Origin: Bacteroidota bacterium | GTDB taxonomy: Bacteria; Bacteroidota; Bacteroidia; Bacteroidales; UBA932 | Length of the DNA: 64,000 nucleotides | Assembly (NCBI GenBank): GCA_029567375.1 | Contig: JAKQLB010000198.1 | Location: 1-64,000, forward strand | Reading direction: 5' to 3' | Shown here: positions 34,085 to 41,532 of the stretch, one piece after another | Layout of the letters: every line of letters begins with the position of its first letter | How positions within the stretch are numbered: position 1 is the stretch's first letter | Program-made: the position numbers and the translations under genes | Notes under the pieces: model-generated | Told to the model about the DNA's origin: nothing | Database searches by the model: none | Seen by the model: the letters and a program-made list of their open reading frames with translations, nothing else

Positions 34085-34915
34085 CTATGGCCTCGGATTG
34101 AAGTTTTTTTTTAATTCTTCATCCATGGTGGAGAGATAGACATTGTGCCTGAGTGCGAGGTAATTCAGGAAATCGGCTATCAGGAGATTCTGTACCTTGC
34201 TTGCCAACGGCAGGGCACGGCTACCGATACCAAGAGGATTTGCCATGCTCGGCATAGTCTCAAAGAAATAATTTTTGGTGGCACCCACTGCAAACACGTT
34301 CCGCAGCGATTGCTCGGTGTATTCGGGTACGGTGTACGCTCCACGGAACAGGTCTTCCATATAGACCGGCAGGAAACGGATCATCAGTTCCTCGATTTCT
34401 TCCTTGTCACGGTCGTATCTTGTCTTCATCTCACCGTCAAATTGGATAAATTCGTGGGTGGCTTCGTGCCCGGCTTTGCGTAATGCCTGGATATTGCCGT
34501 AGAGCATGGTCAGGAACTCTATCGGATTCAGTTCTTCTCCGTCAAACGCCACTTCCATGTGAAGGTCGCTTCCACTGATGGCTACCGTCTGACCGGCCTT
34601 TACCTTTTGACCGAAACGTATGAATATATTGGCAAGATGTGCATAGGTCACTTCGTATTTACCGTAGCGTATGACAATATACACGCCACGTTCCTTGTCC
34701 GTACCGATGCTCGATACGACACCGCTTGCTACTGCCGCCAAAGGGCGGTGGCTGGCATTAAAGTCTATGCCGTGATTAAAGAAAGTTTCTCCGGTTACGG
34801 CATCTTTCTGTTCGCCATAGCCCTTTGACAAGGTTACTTCTTTGTTCTTATCTTCCTCGAAGGGCATACAGTAGCCGCTTGGGGAATGTAAAATCATTTC
34901 TTCCGTATATTTCAT
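34085..34915 (-). CDS. M23-like protein with altered metal site, ending at a slippery A-run
   Basis: A 276-residue protein with an LytM/M23 fold at about residues 30-135 (NHGIDFNA, VSSIGTDKERGVYIVIRYGK, TYAHLANIFIRFGQKVKAGQ, then DLHMEV). Compared with M23 enzymes, the H-x-G-x-D motif reads N-H-G-I-D and HLH reads DLH, so two zinc/catalytic histidines are missing and activity is doubtful. The second half is helical. The last codons are TTA AAA AAA AAC, containing the -1 slippery heptamers A-AAA-AAA and A-AAA-AAC, and the following frame is open. No signal peptide is visible. Confidence 0.7.
   Translation of the reverse strand: MKYTEEMILHSPSGYCMPFEEDKNKEVTLSKGYGEQKDAVTGETFFNHGIDFNASHRPLAAVASGVVSSIGTDKERGVYIVIRYGKYEVTYAHLANIFIRFGQKVKAGQTVAISGSDLHMEVAFDGEELNPIEFLTMLYGNIQALRKAGHEATHEFIQFDGEMKTRYDRDKEEIEELMIRFLPVYMEDLFRGAYTVPEYTEQSLRNVFAVGATKNYFFETMPSMANPLGIGSRALPLASKVQNLLIADFLNYLALRHNVYLSTMDEELKKNFNPRP
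34099..34115 (-). promoter_or_regulatory. Candidate -1 ribosomal frameshift (or transcript slippage) site
   Basis: On the minus strand nine adenines precede a C. In the M23-like frame the codons are TTA AAA AAA AAC, so both A-AAA-AAA and A-AAA-AAC heptamers are correctly phased. The zero frame stops six codons later, while the -1 frame stays open for about 110 codons. Confidence 0.55.
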
Positions 34916-34943
34916 TGTTGTTGCAATATTGTTTTCGTGGATG

Positions 34944-35615
34944 TTATCTTCTCATTCCTCCGCTATGGGTCTGTTCTTCCTGTTGGGAGGGTGTCTGTCG
35001 GGGTGCGTTGGCGACTCTGGTTTCTTGCAGCAGGTTGGCGTGATTGCCGATGGTCATCATCATCAGGAAGGCACCGGCAATCTTGCCGAGCCATCCGAAA
35101 CGGCCGAATACCAAAAACGCTCCGGCAATCAGTCCGGCAATGCTCATTCCCGATACCTTGCCGTTTGCAAGGTTGCTGAAGAAGTTACCCAACATATTGC
35201 CGCCGTTCCCATTGGAAACATTACCCAAGAAGTTGGATGCTCCGTTGAGAGTGGATGAGAGGTTGCTTGTCGCCTGGTTTACATTGGCCATGGTCTGCTC
35301 TGCCTTGTCGGTAAGCTGGCTTACTTTGTCCCCGGCTGACTTGGCTGTACCGCTGATGGCATTGGTGGCTTCCTCGCCTATGACGGCATCGCTCACGATA
35401 CGCACCACGCTCTTGTCCGTGGTCAGTTTCTCCCAACCGACATAACCGACAGCACCTCCGACGGTGGCTGTCTTCAACGCACTTCCTGCTCCACGCAGTG
35501 TCTGTGAGGGGTGCAGCACAGCGTTGCCTACACTTTTCCCGGTAGCGACAGTTGCCTTGCCACCGTATGATATGGCTTTACCGCCGGTTTTTAATAATGA
35601 ACTCCAAAATCCCAT
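34944..35615 (-). CDS. Glycine-rich membrane protein with GMRR tail
   Basis: A 223-residue protein. The N-terminal third is glycine- and alanine-rich (GGKAISYGGKATVATGKSVG). The centre has an amphipathic helix region (KAEQTMANVNQATSNLSSTL) and the C-terminal part has one or two membrane segments (GMSIAGLIAGAFLVFGRFGW and LGKIAGAFLMMMTIG). It ends with a Gln-rich linker and SGGMRR, very similar to the SGGMHR of the ArdC-like protein. A pore or inner-membrane role is suggested by composition; the family is unknown. Confidence 0.55.
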   Translation of the reverse strand: MGFWSSLLKTGGKAISYGGKATVATGKSVGNAVLHPSQTLRGAGSALKTATVGGAVGYVGWEKLTTDKSVVRIVSDAVIGEEATNAISGTAKSAGDKVSQLTDKAEQTMANVNQATSNLSSTLNGASNFLGNVSNGNGGNMLGNFFSNLANGKVSGMSIAGLIAGAFLVFGRFGWLGKIAGAFLMMMTIGNHANLLQETRVANAPRQTPSQQEEQTHSGGMRR

Positions 35616-35638
35616 ATTCTTATGTTTTATTCGTTATT

Positions 35639-36319
35639 CTAATAAGCTCCGGCTTTGCCGCTCCGTTTCCACCGTCTTATGGCAGAACGGGCGATTTCCA
35701 CCTTGTTGGCTTTCGGGCGTGCCTCTTCGCTGATTTCTGCCCATATATCGCCCATGGAGGTGTACTTGACCGCAATCGACAGCCGTTGCAGTTTCTTGTT
35801 CATCAGTTGCAGCTTGGGGCGGATGCCGAACACGATTTCCATCCGTTCTTTCTCCGTCATCTTGTTGTCCGACAGGCAAACCGTCCGTATATCGTTGATT
35901 ATCTCTATGGAATTGTATATCAATTCTCGGTATATTTTATTCCGGTTTGTGGACAATGCAACCGCCAAGGCGTTTGTCGGAGAGTTTTTGAGTTGCCCGG
36001 TGAACTCGCCCATATTCTCCGTCAAGTGCGTTATCTCGTGGTAGAAGCCGTATATCTGGGCGGCATAGCTGACAACCGAACGGAACGAATCCAGATAGTC
36101 GTTGAACTCCCTCTGCAAGTCGGTGACGGCTTCCACCTCTTCCTTTGTCCAGATGTGGCCGGTGGTTTGGAGCAGCATGACTTTCTCCTGGTTCTTCAAG
36201 GTCTTCTTTGCCTTTTCGGTGTATATGAGAACCATTCCGGTAAGGGTAGGGTCTAACTGTGCGTGGACTTTTATGCCCATACACATCAGGAGGATTGTTA
36301 TGAAGATTGTCCGTCTCAT
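35639..36319 (-). CDS. Exported helical protein, paralogue 1
   Basis: A 226-residue protein with a signal peptide (MRRTIFITILLMCMGIKVHA, cut before QLDP). The mature part is almost wholly helical. It ends in a basic segment, EIARSAIRRWKRSGKAGAY. The upstream neighbour has the same architecture and a matching EIAQIAMRRWRR end, so the two are paralogues. VirB5-like or other periplasmic transfer proteins show this layout, but no family match is claimed. Confidence 0.6.
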   Translation of the reverse strand: MRRTIFITILLMCMGIKVHAQLDPTLTGMVLIYTEKAKKTLKNQEKVMLLQTTGHIWTKEEVEAVTDLQREFNDYLDSFRSVVSYAAQIYGFYHEITHLTENMGEFTGQLKNSPTNALAVALSTNRNKIYRELIYNSIEIINDIRTVCLSDNKMTEKERMEIVFGIRPKLQLMNKKLQRLSIAVKYTSMGDIWAEISEEARPKANKVEIARSAIRRWKRSGKAGAY

Positions 36320-36335
36320 TGTATTCTCTCTGTTT

Positions 36336-37025
36336 TTATCTGATTGTAGCCGCCCTGCGCCATCTTCGCATCGCTATCTGTGCGATTTCTCCGTTGTTCC
36401 GGTCCAGCATCCCTGCGGTGGCATTGTTCCATACATCGGTCATCGTGTAGGTGCGGATGCTCAGGTAGAGCAGATTGAGCTTTTTCTGAAATGCGGAAAG
36501 CTGGTCGTTCAATGCCCATAAGGTCTGGCTACGTTCCGCTCCCGTGAGCATATTCTCCTTGCCGCCCTTGGCCACGGCATCACGGAGTAGGGAGAATACG
36601 GTTACAAGTTCGGTCGCTGTCTCTATATAGAGATTGTTCATGCTAATGGAAGCCACAATGCCTTGCGGATTGTCGCTTACGGCATTCTTCAACTTGCCCA
36701 GTGTGATGAAAATCCTCACGCCGTCATTGTACAGATGGGTGCAGGCTTTGATGGAAGAGGCGAATCCGCTTGCTGTTTTGAGATAGCTGTTGTATTTCTT
36801 TTCCCACTGGCGCATCTGCTCGAACTCTGCGGCAATGGTGTTCTGCAAAAGGGCGGTCTTTTTCTGACCGTCAATCTGGTCTCTGACCTTGGCGAGAATC
36901 AGCTCGTTGCCTTCTGCCAATGCCACGTACTCCAAAGGGTTGGCAGTTACAATCTGCGCCTTTGCCGTGTGGGTCAGCAACAGGACGAGTGGCAGAACCA
37001 GTATTTTAATGATTGGTGATCTCAT
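36336..37025 (-). CDS. Exported helical protein, paralogue 2
   Basis: A 229-residue protein with a signal peptide (MRSPIIKILVLPLVLLLTHT, cut after AKA). I chose the ATG at 37025 because it begins this signal peptide; the longer frame starts inside the upstream gene. It overlaps that gene by 20 bases. The mature part is helical and ends EIAQIAMRRWRRAATIR, paralogous to the next gene. The pair may form a heteromeric periplasmic piece of the transfer machinery. Confidence 0.65.
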   Translation of the reverse strand: MRSPIIKILVLPLVLLLTHTAKAQIVTANPLEYVALAEGNELILAKVRDQIDGQKKTALLQNTIAAEFEQMRQWEKKYNSYLKTASGFASSIKACTHLYNDGVRIFITLGKLKNAVSDNPQGIVASISMNNLYIETATELVTVFSLLRDAVAKGGKENMLTGAERSQTLWALNDQLSAFQKKLNLLYLSIRTYTMTDVWNNATAGMLDRNNGEIAQIAMRRWRRAATIR

Positions 37026-37494
37026 AGATGCCTTTTCTTTTTTTGTTAAACTCAACACGTTCCCTGATAAGTTCCACGATGGCTGTCTGTTTGGGCAAGC
37101 CAATCAGAGCCAGCTTGGGTGTGGTCCTGTCCATAGAGAGTACCGTTACCGTTTTCAGTCCGAAAATCTGTTGTAACAGGGTCTGGTGTTCGTGAAAATC
37201 CACTACTCGGTACAGTTCGATATAACCTGTGCTGCGTTGGAACACGCCATGCGCTGCCGTCAGTTGTTCGCTCCCGATGTGGTAGCGTATCCGTTTCAGA
37301 TAGATGAGCTGGTAGGCCAAGTAGAGGGAAAGAAGCACGGCAAAGAGGGTGGCGATAGAGCCAAGGGGCGCGTCATCCATACCGCCATAGACCAAGCCTG
37401 TTATAGCCACAAACAACAAAGGCAGCTCATCAATGAAGAACTGCGTGGTTTTCGGACGAAGCGAAATGTCTCTGTATAGCTGTCTGTTCTGCAT
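37006..37494 (-). CDS. PH-domain (YdbS/bPH_2-like) membrane protein
   Basis: A 162-residue protein. Two membrane segments lie at about 25-65 (LPLLFVAITGLVYGGMDDA, then IATLFAVLLSLYLAYQLIYL). They are followed by a bacterial PH domain: RIRYHIGSEQLTAAHGVFQR, then IELYRVVDFHEHQTLLQQIF, then LKTVTVLSMD. YdbS-like bPH_2 proteins are membrane proteins of unclear function. Here it is embedded between the primase and the exported paralogues, so it probably belongs to the element's envelope apparatus. Confidence 0.7.
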   Translation of the reverse strand: MQNRQLYRDISLRPKTTQFFIDELPLLFVAITGLVYGGMDDAPLGSIATLFAVLLSLYLAYQLIYLKRIRYHIGSEQLTAAHGVFQRSTGYIELYRVVDFHEHQTLLQQIFGLKTVTVLSMDRTTPKLALIGLPKQTAIVELIRERVEFNKKRKGIYEITNH

Positions 37495-37499
37495 GGCTC

Positions 37500-38672
37500 T
37501 TATCTGTGGATGGTGGATTGTTCGTTTACTTCTTCTTCGCCGGCTGTGCTTCCTTTTGTACCGAGTGGCGCACTCAAAGGAATAACCGCATCTTTGATGC
37601 TGTCAAGGTATTCCTCGCTCGTCTTGCCAAGCAGGGCATCGTTCCAGTCCTTGTAACAGGGCATCAAGGGGATTTCTCTTATCTGTTCCGGATTGATGTG
37701 CATGGATTTTGCGATGAGCCGGAATTTATTTACAAACTCGCGCCCGGCACTGTCGTTGTCGAAACACAGGTAGTGGTTCACATTCGGGGTGGCGGAGAGC
37801 ATTCCCCGTATCTGCATATCGGTGGGCGTGCCGCCGGTGGAGACAAACACGCTTTTCTTGGAAAGTTCGGGATTGTCACGGAAGGTGTCACGGTGCAGTT
37901 GGTGGAATGCCATCGCATCGTAGCCGCTTTCAAACCAGGCGACACCTCCGGCTTGATGCAAAGGTTCTCCGCTGAAATTGGCTATCCACAAGCCTTCGCT
38001 GCTGTTGCTGCCCTCGGCTTTGCCCTTGTAGCTGCCGCTGCCGTCCATCTTGGGACGTCCACGTTCTTCTAAACCGACAACTTTGTCTGGTTCTTTGGGC
38101 AATACCAACGGGAAGGCGAGGTTGGCGTATGACAGACCGTCTGTCCTGTGTTTGGTGGCTAAGAAAAAATGGCCGGCAAAAGCACGTTGCGTGAAGATGT
38201 CAATGCCACGGTTCTTGAAGTAGGGATAGAAACGCTTGTGGGTCTCCCGGTCGTTTACGTCAAAATGGTGTATGTCGTAATCTTGGAGACTGAACGGGCG
38301 GCTGTGCTGCTTGGGTTGGATGATACAGATTGGTCTGTTTTCGATGGGGTGGTTCAACAGTCGGTTACAGACAAGGTTGACCAACCTGTCGGGAGACACG
38401 CCGTTTCTGTGTTCCGCAAACTTTTCGGGGAACGACTTGATAAAGGAGATGATGTTGTAGAGCTTTTGCTGTGGGGGCTGGAAGCAACATTTGCCACCTC
38501 CGGTCACGATAAACTTGTCTCCACGGATGCGTGTGCCATTGCTGTCCGTGCGGATATAGGACGGATAACGCAGGCCGTCACGCTTGTTCAGGTGATAGCC
38601 TGCATCCACCAGTACGTCCTGTATGTCCAAGCGTTGCAGGAAGTCATCGTATGTCAGTTCTCCGTTTGCCAT
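37500..38672 (-). CDS. TOPRIM-domain primase-like protein
   Basis: A 390-residue protein with a DnaG-like layout. The N-terminus (DVLVDAGYHLNKRDGLRYPS, then GKCCFQPPQQKLYNIISFIK) resembles the CHC2 zinc-binding domain but keeps only part of the cysteine pattern. The TOPRIM core at about 235-325 has the glutamate in VAWFESGYDAMAFHQ and the acidic pair in YLCFDNDSAGREFVNKF. It should prime complementary-strand synthesis. Primases of conjugative plasmids (RP4 TraC, ColIb Sog) are transferred to the recipient. This one ends EEEVNEQSTIHR, an acidic linker plus an xHR tip like its operon partners. Confidence 0.8.
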   Translation of the reverse strand: MANGELTYDDFLQRLDIQDVLVDAGYHLNKRDGLRYPSYIRTDSNGTRIRGDKFIVTGGGKCCFQPPQQKLYNIISFIKSFPEKFAEHRNGVSPDRLVNLVCNRLLNHPIENRPICIIQPKQHSRPFSLQDYDIHHFDVNDRETHKRFYPYFKNRGIDIFTQRAFAGHFFLATKHRTDGLSYANLAFPLVLPKEPDKVVGLEERGRPKMDGSGSYKGKAEGSNSSEGLWIANFSGEPLHQAGGVAWFESGYDAMAFHQLHRDTFRDNPELSKKSVFVSTGGTPTDMQIRGMLSATPNVNHYLCFDNDSAGREFVNKFRLIAKSMHINPEQIREIPLMPCYKDWNDALLGKTSEEYLDSIKDAVIPLSAPLGTKGSTAGEEEVNEQSTIHR

Positions 38673-38688
38673 CTGTGTATCATATTAG

Positions 38689-40305
38689 TTAAAATCCTCT
38701 TCGTATCTCCGCTATTTCTTGGTTCATCTGTGCCTCGAAGTTCCGCGCGGCTACATCCCTCGGTGAATCCACTCCGGGCTTGAAATAGGGACGGGGCGCA
38801 TGACAGAAATGCTCGCCGTATAATTCCGGGCAGGGGTGGTGGTGAATGCCGTGGACAAGGTCGGAAGCCACGACTGTTCCTGCGGCAAGGGCTGCGAATA
38901 TCTTTGCACCCAAGTTACTCCGCATCTCCGGGCGTGTCTTCATATCTACCTCGTTGAACACTTTTGAGAAGAGCTTCATGCGGTGGTAGTCATCCACTGC
39001 CAGGAACTTGTCGTACTGCTTTTGGCTGATTTCTTGGGTGATGGCTTCTCCATTGATAATGGCGGTCATCCTGTATTTGCCTTCCGCTTCTGCCGGCTGT
39101 ACGGCAATCGCTTCCACTTCCACCTCCCGTCCGTGTTCTCCTTCCCGATACCATCCCTTGCTTTCATGGAGATACGGCAAGTCTCGTCCGTCAATCAAAG
39201 CCCCTTCCTGTGGCTCTCTGATAATGGATTCATCTTCTTGCAATATGGCCTGTTCGTTTGAATATGGTGCAAGTCCGTTATCAGCTTCCAAGGGCAGGAG
39301 TATTTCCTGTTCCTGCTGTTGGCGTGCCGCCAAATCTTGCTCTACTTCGGGATGCAAGGTGATACCGATGCGCTCGGTATGATTCAGGGAATCCATCGTG
39401 ATCTTATCGGCGAAGTCTTCCTGAATAACCGTGTTCAACAGCTCCAATCGTCGCTCTATCGGGTGCTCTTCGATGGAATTGGAGGTCAGTGCGGATAATT
39501 CCGCATCTGTGATGTCATAGACCATATCAGCATGGATTTGTTCCGATTGTATGGTCAGGGTCTTTTCTTCTTTGTCTACGAGTATGCCGTGTGAGGACAG
39601 GCATTCCTGCCACTTCTCATTAGAGAAATAGACAGGGGAGGTAATCAGCTCCTTGTAGGGCTTTGCAGGTTCTTCGCTTCTGGGCTTGCCTACCATCGGG
39701 GTGATGACGGCTTGCAGCTCCTGCAACACGTCTTGGCGGACGGGTTGTGCCGGTTGTTGTGGATGGCCTTTGTAATAGAATCCGTAACCGCCCGACTGGA
39801 GTTCTCCGGGTTTCATGCGTCCGCCGGGACGTTCTGCCACCATGGGCGTTCCAGCATAGAAAAGCCGGCCGCCCACTCTGCGGAGGTGGTAACCTTCCTG
39901 CTGTCGGGGTGTCCATCCCAAGAATGGAGGCGGCATCCCATATCTGCCGACCCTGCCGTATTCCCCGATGCCGATACGGTAGCCGTGCAGTCCCATAGCC
40001 ACCCTGCCGTTGGCATTACGGGCATGGACGAAGTTGCGTGGCAGGTCAAAGTCATCCTTTACTATCTCCGTAAAGGTGTTGTATGCCTTTTTGTTGGCAT
40101 GGTTCGTACCCCAGTCGGTAAGAGCTGAAAACTGCTGCTTGCTGATGGGGTATCGTAAGAGCGGAGAGTCGTGCCCTTGTACTACCAACTGGTAGCCCTC
40201 TCCGGCAGGCACGATGTGGGCTTGCATACCGTTGCGCATCAACAGGTCACGCATTTCAGGTTGCAAGTCCGCTATCCTTGGATTTGTATGGGTTCGTATA
40301 GCCAT
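38689..40305 (-). CDS. Large element protein with a three-fold repeated module
   Basis: A 538-residue protein. A module recurs three times: YPISKQQFSALTDWGTNH near residue 50, YDITDAELSALTSNSIEE near 265, and QEISQKQYDKFLAVDDYH near 425. Each is followed by a similar hydrophobic helix ending in F-x-E/N-V-I/D-M. A Gly/Pro-rich basic segment (RIGIGEYGRVGRYGMPPPFL) lies between modules 1 and 2. The C-terminus has a short hydrophobic helix and a His/Cys-rich patch (HGIHHHPCPELYGEHFCH). The family is not recognised beyond this. It lies between the primase and DUF4099 genes, so a DNA-processing or scaffold role is plausible. Confidence 0.6.
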   Translation of the reverse strand: MAIRTHTNPRIADLQPEMRDLLMRNGMQAHIVPAGEGYQLVVQGHDSPLLRYPISKQQFSALTDWGTNHANKKAYNTFTEIVKDDFDLPRNFVHARNANGRVAMGLHGYRIGIGEYGRVGRYGMPPPFLGWTPRQQEGYHLRRVGGRLFYAGTPMVAERPGGRMKPGELQSGGYGFYYKGHPQQPAQPVRQDVLQELQAVITPMVGKPRSEEPAKPYKELITSPVYFSNEKWQECLSSHGILVDKEEKTLTIQSEQIHADMVYDITDAELSALTSNSIEEHPIERRLELLNTVIQEDFADKITMDSLNHTERIGITLHPEVEQDLAARQQQEQEILLPLEADNGLAPYSNEQAILQEDESIIREPQEGALIDGRDLPYLHESKGWYREGEHGREVEVEAIAVQPAEAEGKYRMTAIINGEAITQEISQKQYDKFLAVDDYHRMKLFSKVFNEVDMKTRPEMRSNLGAKIFAALAAGTVVASDLVHGIHHHPCPELYGEHFCHAPRPYFKPGVDSPRDVAARNFEAQMNQEIAEIRRGF

Positions 40306-40310
40306 AATTT

Positions 40311-40535
40311 CTATGCTTCACCGCTCTCCATGGCGGCTTCTAATTGTTCGCTTTTGTAATGGACGAACTGCTCGGCAGAGGCATCGTTGATTTCCAATGC
40401 GCGTTCCGTGCAGTATTCCGCCAGTTCATCCTGCCATTCGGCAGAAAAGTGGTTGACATAATCCAGCCAGCCGTATTCTCCGCTCTCCATCTTCTCGATG
40501 AGAACGTCTTCGGGGTAAAATGCGTTTTGTGCCAT
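40311..40535 (-). CDS. Small acidic protein
   Basis: A 74-residue acidic protein (AQNAFYPEDVLIEKMESGEY, then EQFVHYKSEQLEAAMESGEA). I start it at the ATG two codons into the frame. Spacing to its neighbours is 5 and 18 bp. No function can be assigned; a small chaperone-like partner of the large neighbours is one possibility. Confidence 0.55.
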   Translation of the reverse strand: MAQNAFYPEDVLIEKMESGEYGWLDYVNHFSAEWQDELAEYCTERALEINDASAEQFVHYKSEQLEAAMESGEA

Positions 40536-40553
40536 AATCATAAGGATTGAAGG

Positions 40554-41312
40554 TTATTTGTGAAGTCCTGCGCCCATATTGCGCTGGGCACTCTTTTTCT
40601 GTTCGTTCCAGAGTTCTTCCGTGTACTGTTCTTCGGGTACATAGTCAAGACATCCGTCATCGTCCATGACCCAACAGCCGTAACAGCCGAAAGTGTATTT
40701 GTCCCATTCTCTTTTGGTGTGCTCGCTCCATTTCTGGCAGTCCCCCTGGCAGAAGCGGATGCCGTTCTTCTCGTTCAGGTCTATGCCGACCGTAACCGGT
40801 TCGTCTTCCATCACGAAGGTCAAAGGTTCTCCTTGCTGCATCACCTTGATTTCGGCATTGCTGAGTTTCAGTTCCTCTGCCAATACCTGAAGGTTGCGGG
40901 CGATGACCTGTGTGGGAACGGACATGACCTGGTTGGTCTCGGTGTCGATCTGCACGAATACCTTGGTCTTGCGGCCGTCCGCCGTTACGGAGTCTGCAAG
41001 GATGGTCTTTCCGGATTGGAGCTGCTTTTTCTGCTCCTCGTTGTATTTCTCCAAAGGCGATTTCTTCAATACCGGGAAGAATATCACATCGGCTTCTCCG
41101 TTTTCCTTGCGCACGAAAGCGAAACGGCTTCGATCGGTAACGGTGTTTCCGTTCTCATCGTTTACCTTGATGGGCAGTACGGGAGAGTGTTTGCCGTGAC
41201 TGATTGCCTCCAAGGTCTGCATGGGCAGGTCTTCAATCATTTCTTGGGTAAGTCCGAACTGCGACAGGGTGTCGTATGGCAGTTCCTCAAATTCAAATCG
41301 TACTTGTTTCAT
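40554..41312 (-). CDS. DUF4099-domain protein, first gene of the transfer operon
   Basis: A 252-residue protein that matches the DUF4099 family of Bacteroidales conjugative elements. It begins MKQVRFEFEELPYDTLSQFG, then LTQEMIEDLPMQTLEAISHG, then EPVTVGIDLNEKNGIRFC. It ends KKSAQRNMGAGLHK, a tip that resembles the GMHR/GMRR tails of other operon proteins. The molecular role is unknown. It is the first gene behind the promoter at 41344-41351, so its promoter probably serves about 15 kb of genes. The stop precedes the next gene by 18 bp. Confidence 0.75.
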   Translation of the reverse strand: MKQVRFEFEELPYDTLSQFGLTQEMIEDLPMQTLEAISHGKHSPVLPIKVNDENGNTVTDRSRFAFVRKENGEADVIFFPVLKKSPLEKYNEEQKKQLQSGKTILADSVTADGRKTKVFVQIDTETNQVMSVPTQVIARNLQVLAEELKLSNAEIKVMQQGEPLTFVMEDEPVTVGIDLNEKNGIRFCQGDCQKWSEHTKREWDKYTFGCYGCWVMDDDGCLDYVPEEQYTEELWNEQKKSAQRNMGAGLHK

Positions 41313-41343
41313 ATTTTAATATGATATTTTAATTATACTTTGG

Positions 41344-41373
41344 CAAAGGTATATACTATTATTCATACTTCAA
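41344..41373 (-). promoter_or_regulatory. Promoter of the long transfer operon
   Basis: The minus strand has TACCTTTG (41344-41351) with TTG at 41371-41373 after 19 bp. It lies 31 bp upstream of the DUF4099 start. Operator-like TCATACT half-sites flank it on the upstream side. Confidence 0.65.
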
Positions 41374-41449
41374 TTTTTATTGCTTCAAATAGCCGGATTA
41401 TTTGTGTTTATTTATGTTTTAAGTATGATTATAGTATGATAATCATACT
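41363..41449. promoter_or_regulatory. Operator-like TCATACT/AGTATGA cluster
   Basis: TCATACT lies at 41363-41369 and AGTATGA at 41422-41428. A perfect 17-bp palindrome, AGTATGATAATCATACT, lies at 41433-41449. The same half-site is present at 9919-10010. The cluster lies between the divergent DUF4099 operon and the M23 gene, so a regulator here could control both. Confidence 0.6.
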
Positions 41450-41494
41450 CTGAACTTATTTAATGTTATATTTTAATCGTAAATCAAAACATCT

Positions 41495-41527
41495 TTTGGC
41501 GTGGACGGAAAACTGTTCCTACATTTG
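41495..41527 (+). promoter_or_regulatory. Promoter of the plus-strand M23 gene
   Basis: TTTG (41495-41498) and TACATTTG (41520-41527) are 21 bp apart, a full match to the Bacteroides consensus. The ATG at 41533 is only five bases further, so the transcript would be leaderless or nearly so. Confidence 0.6.
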
Positions 41528-41532
41528 CATCT

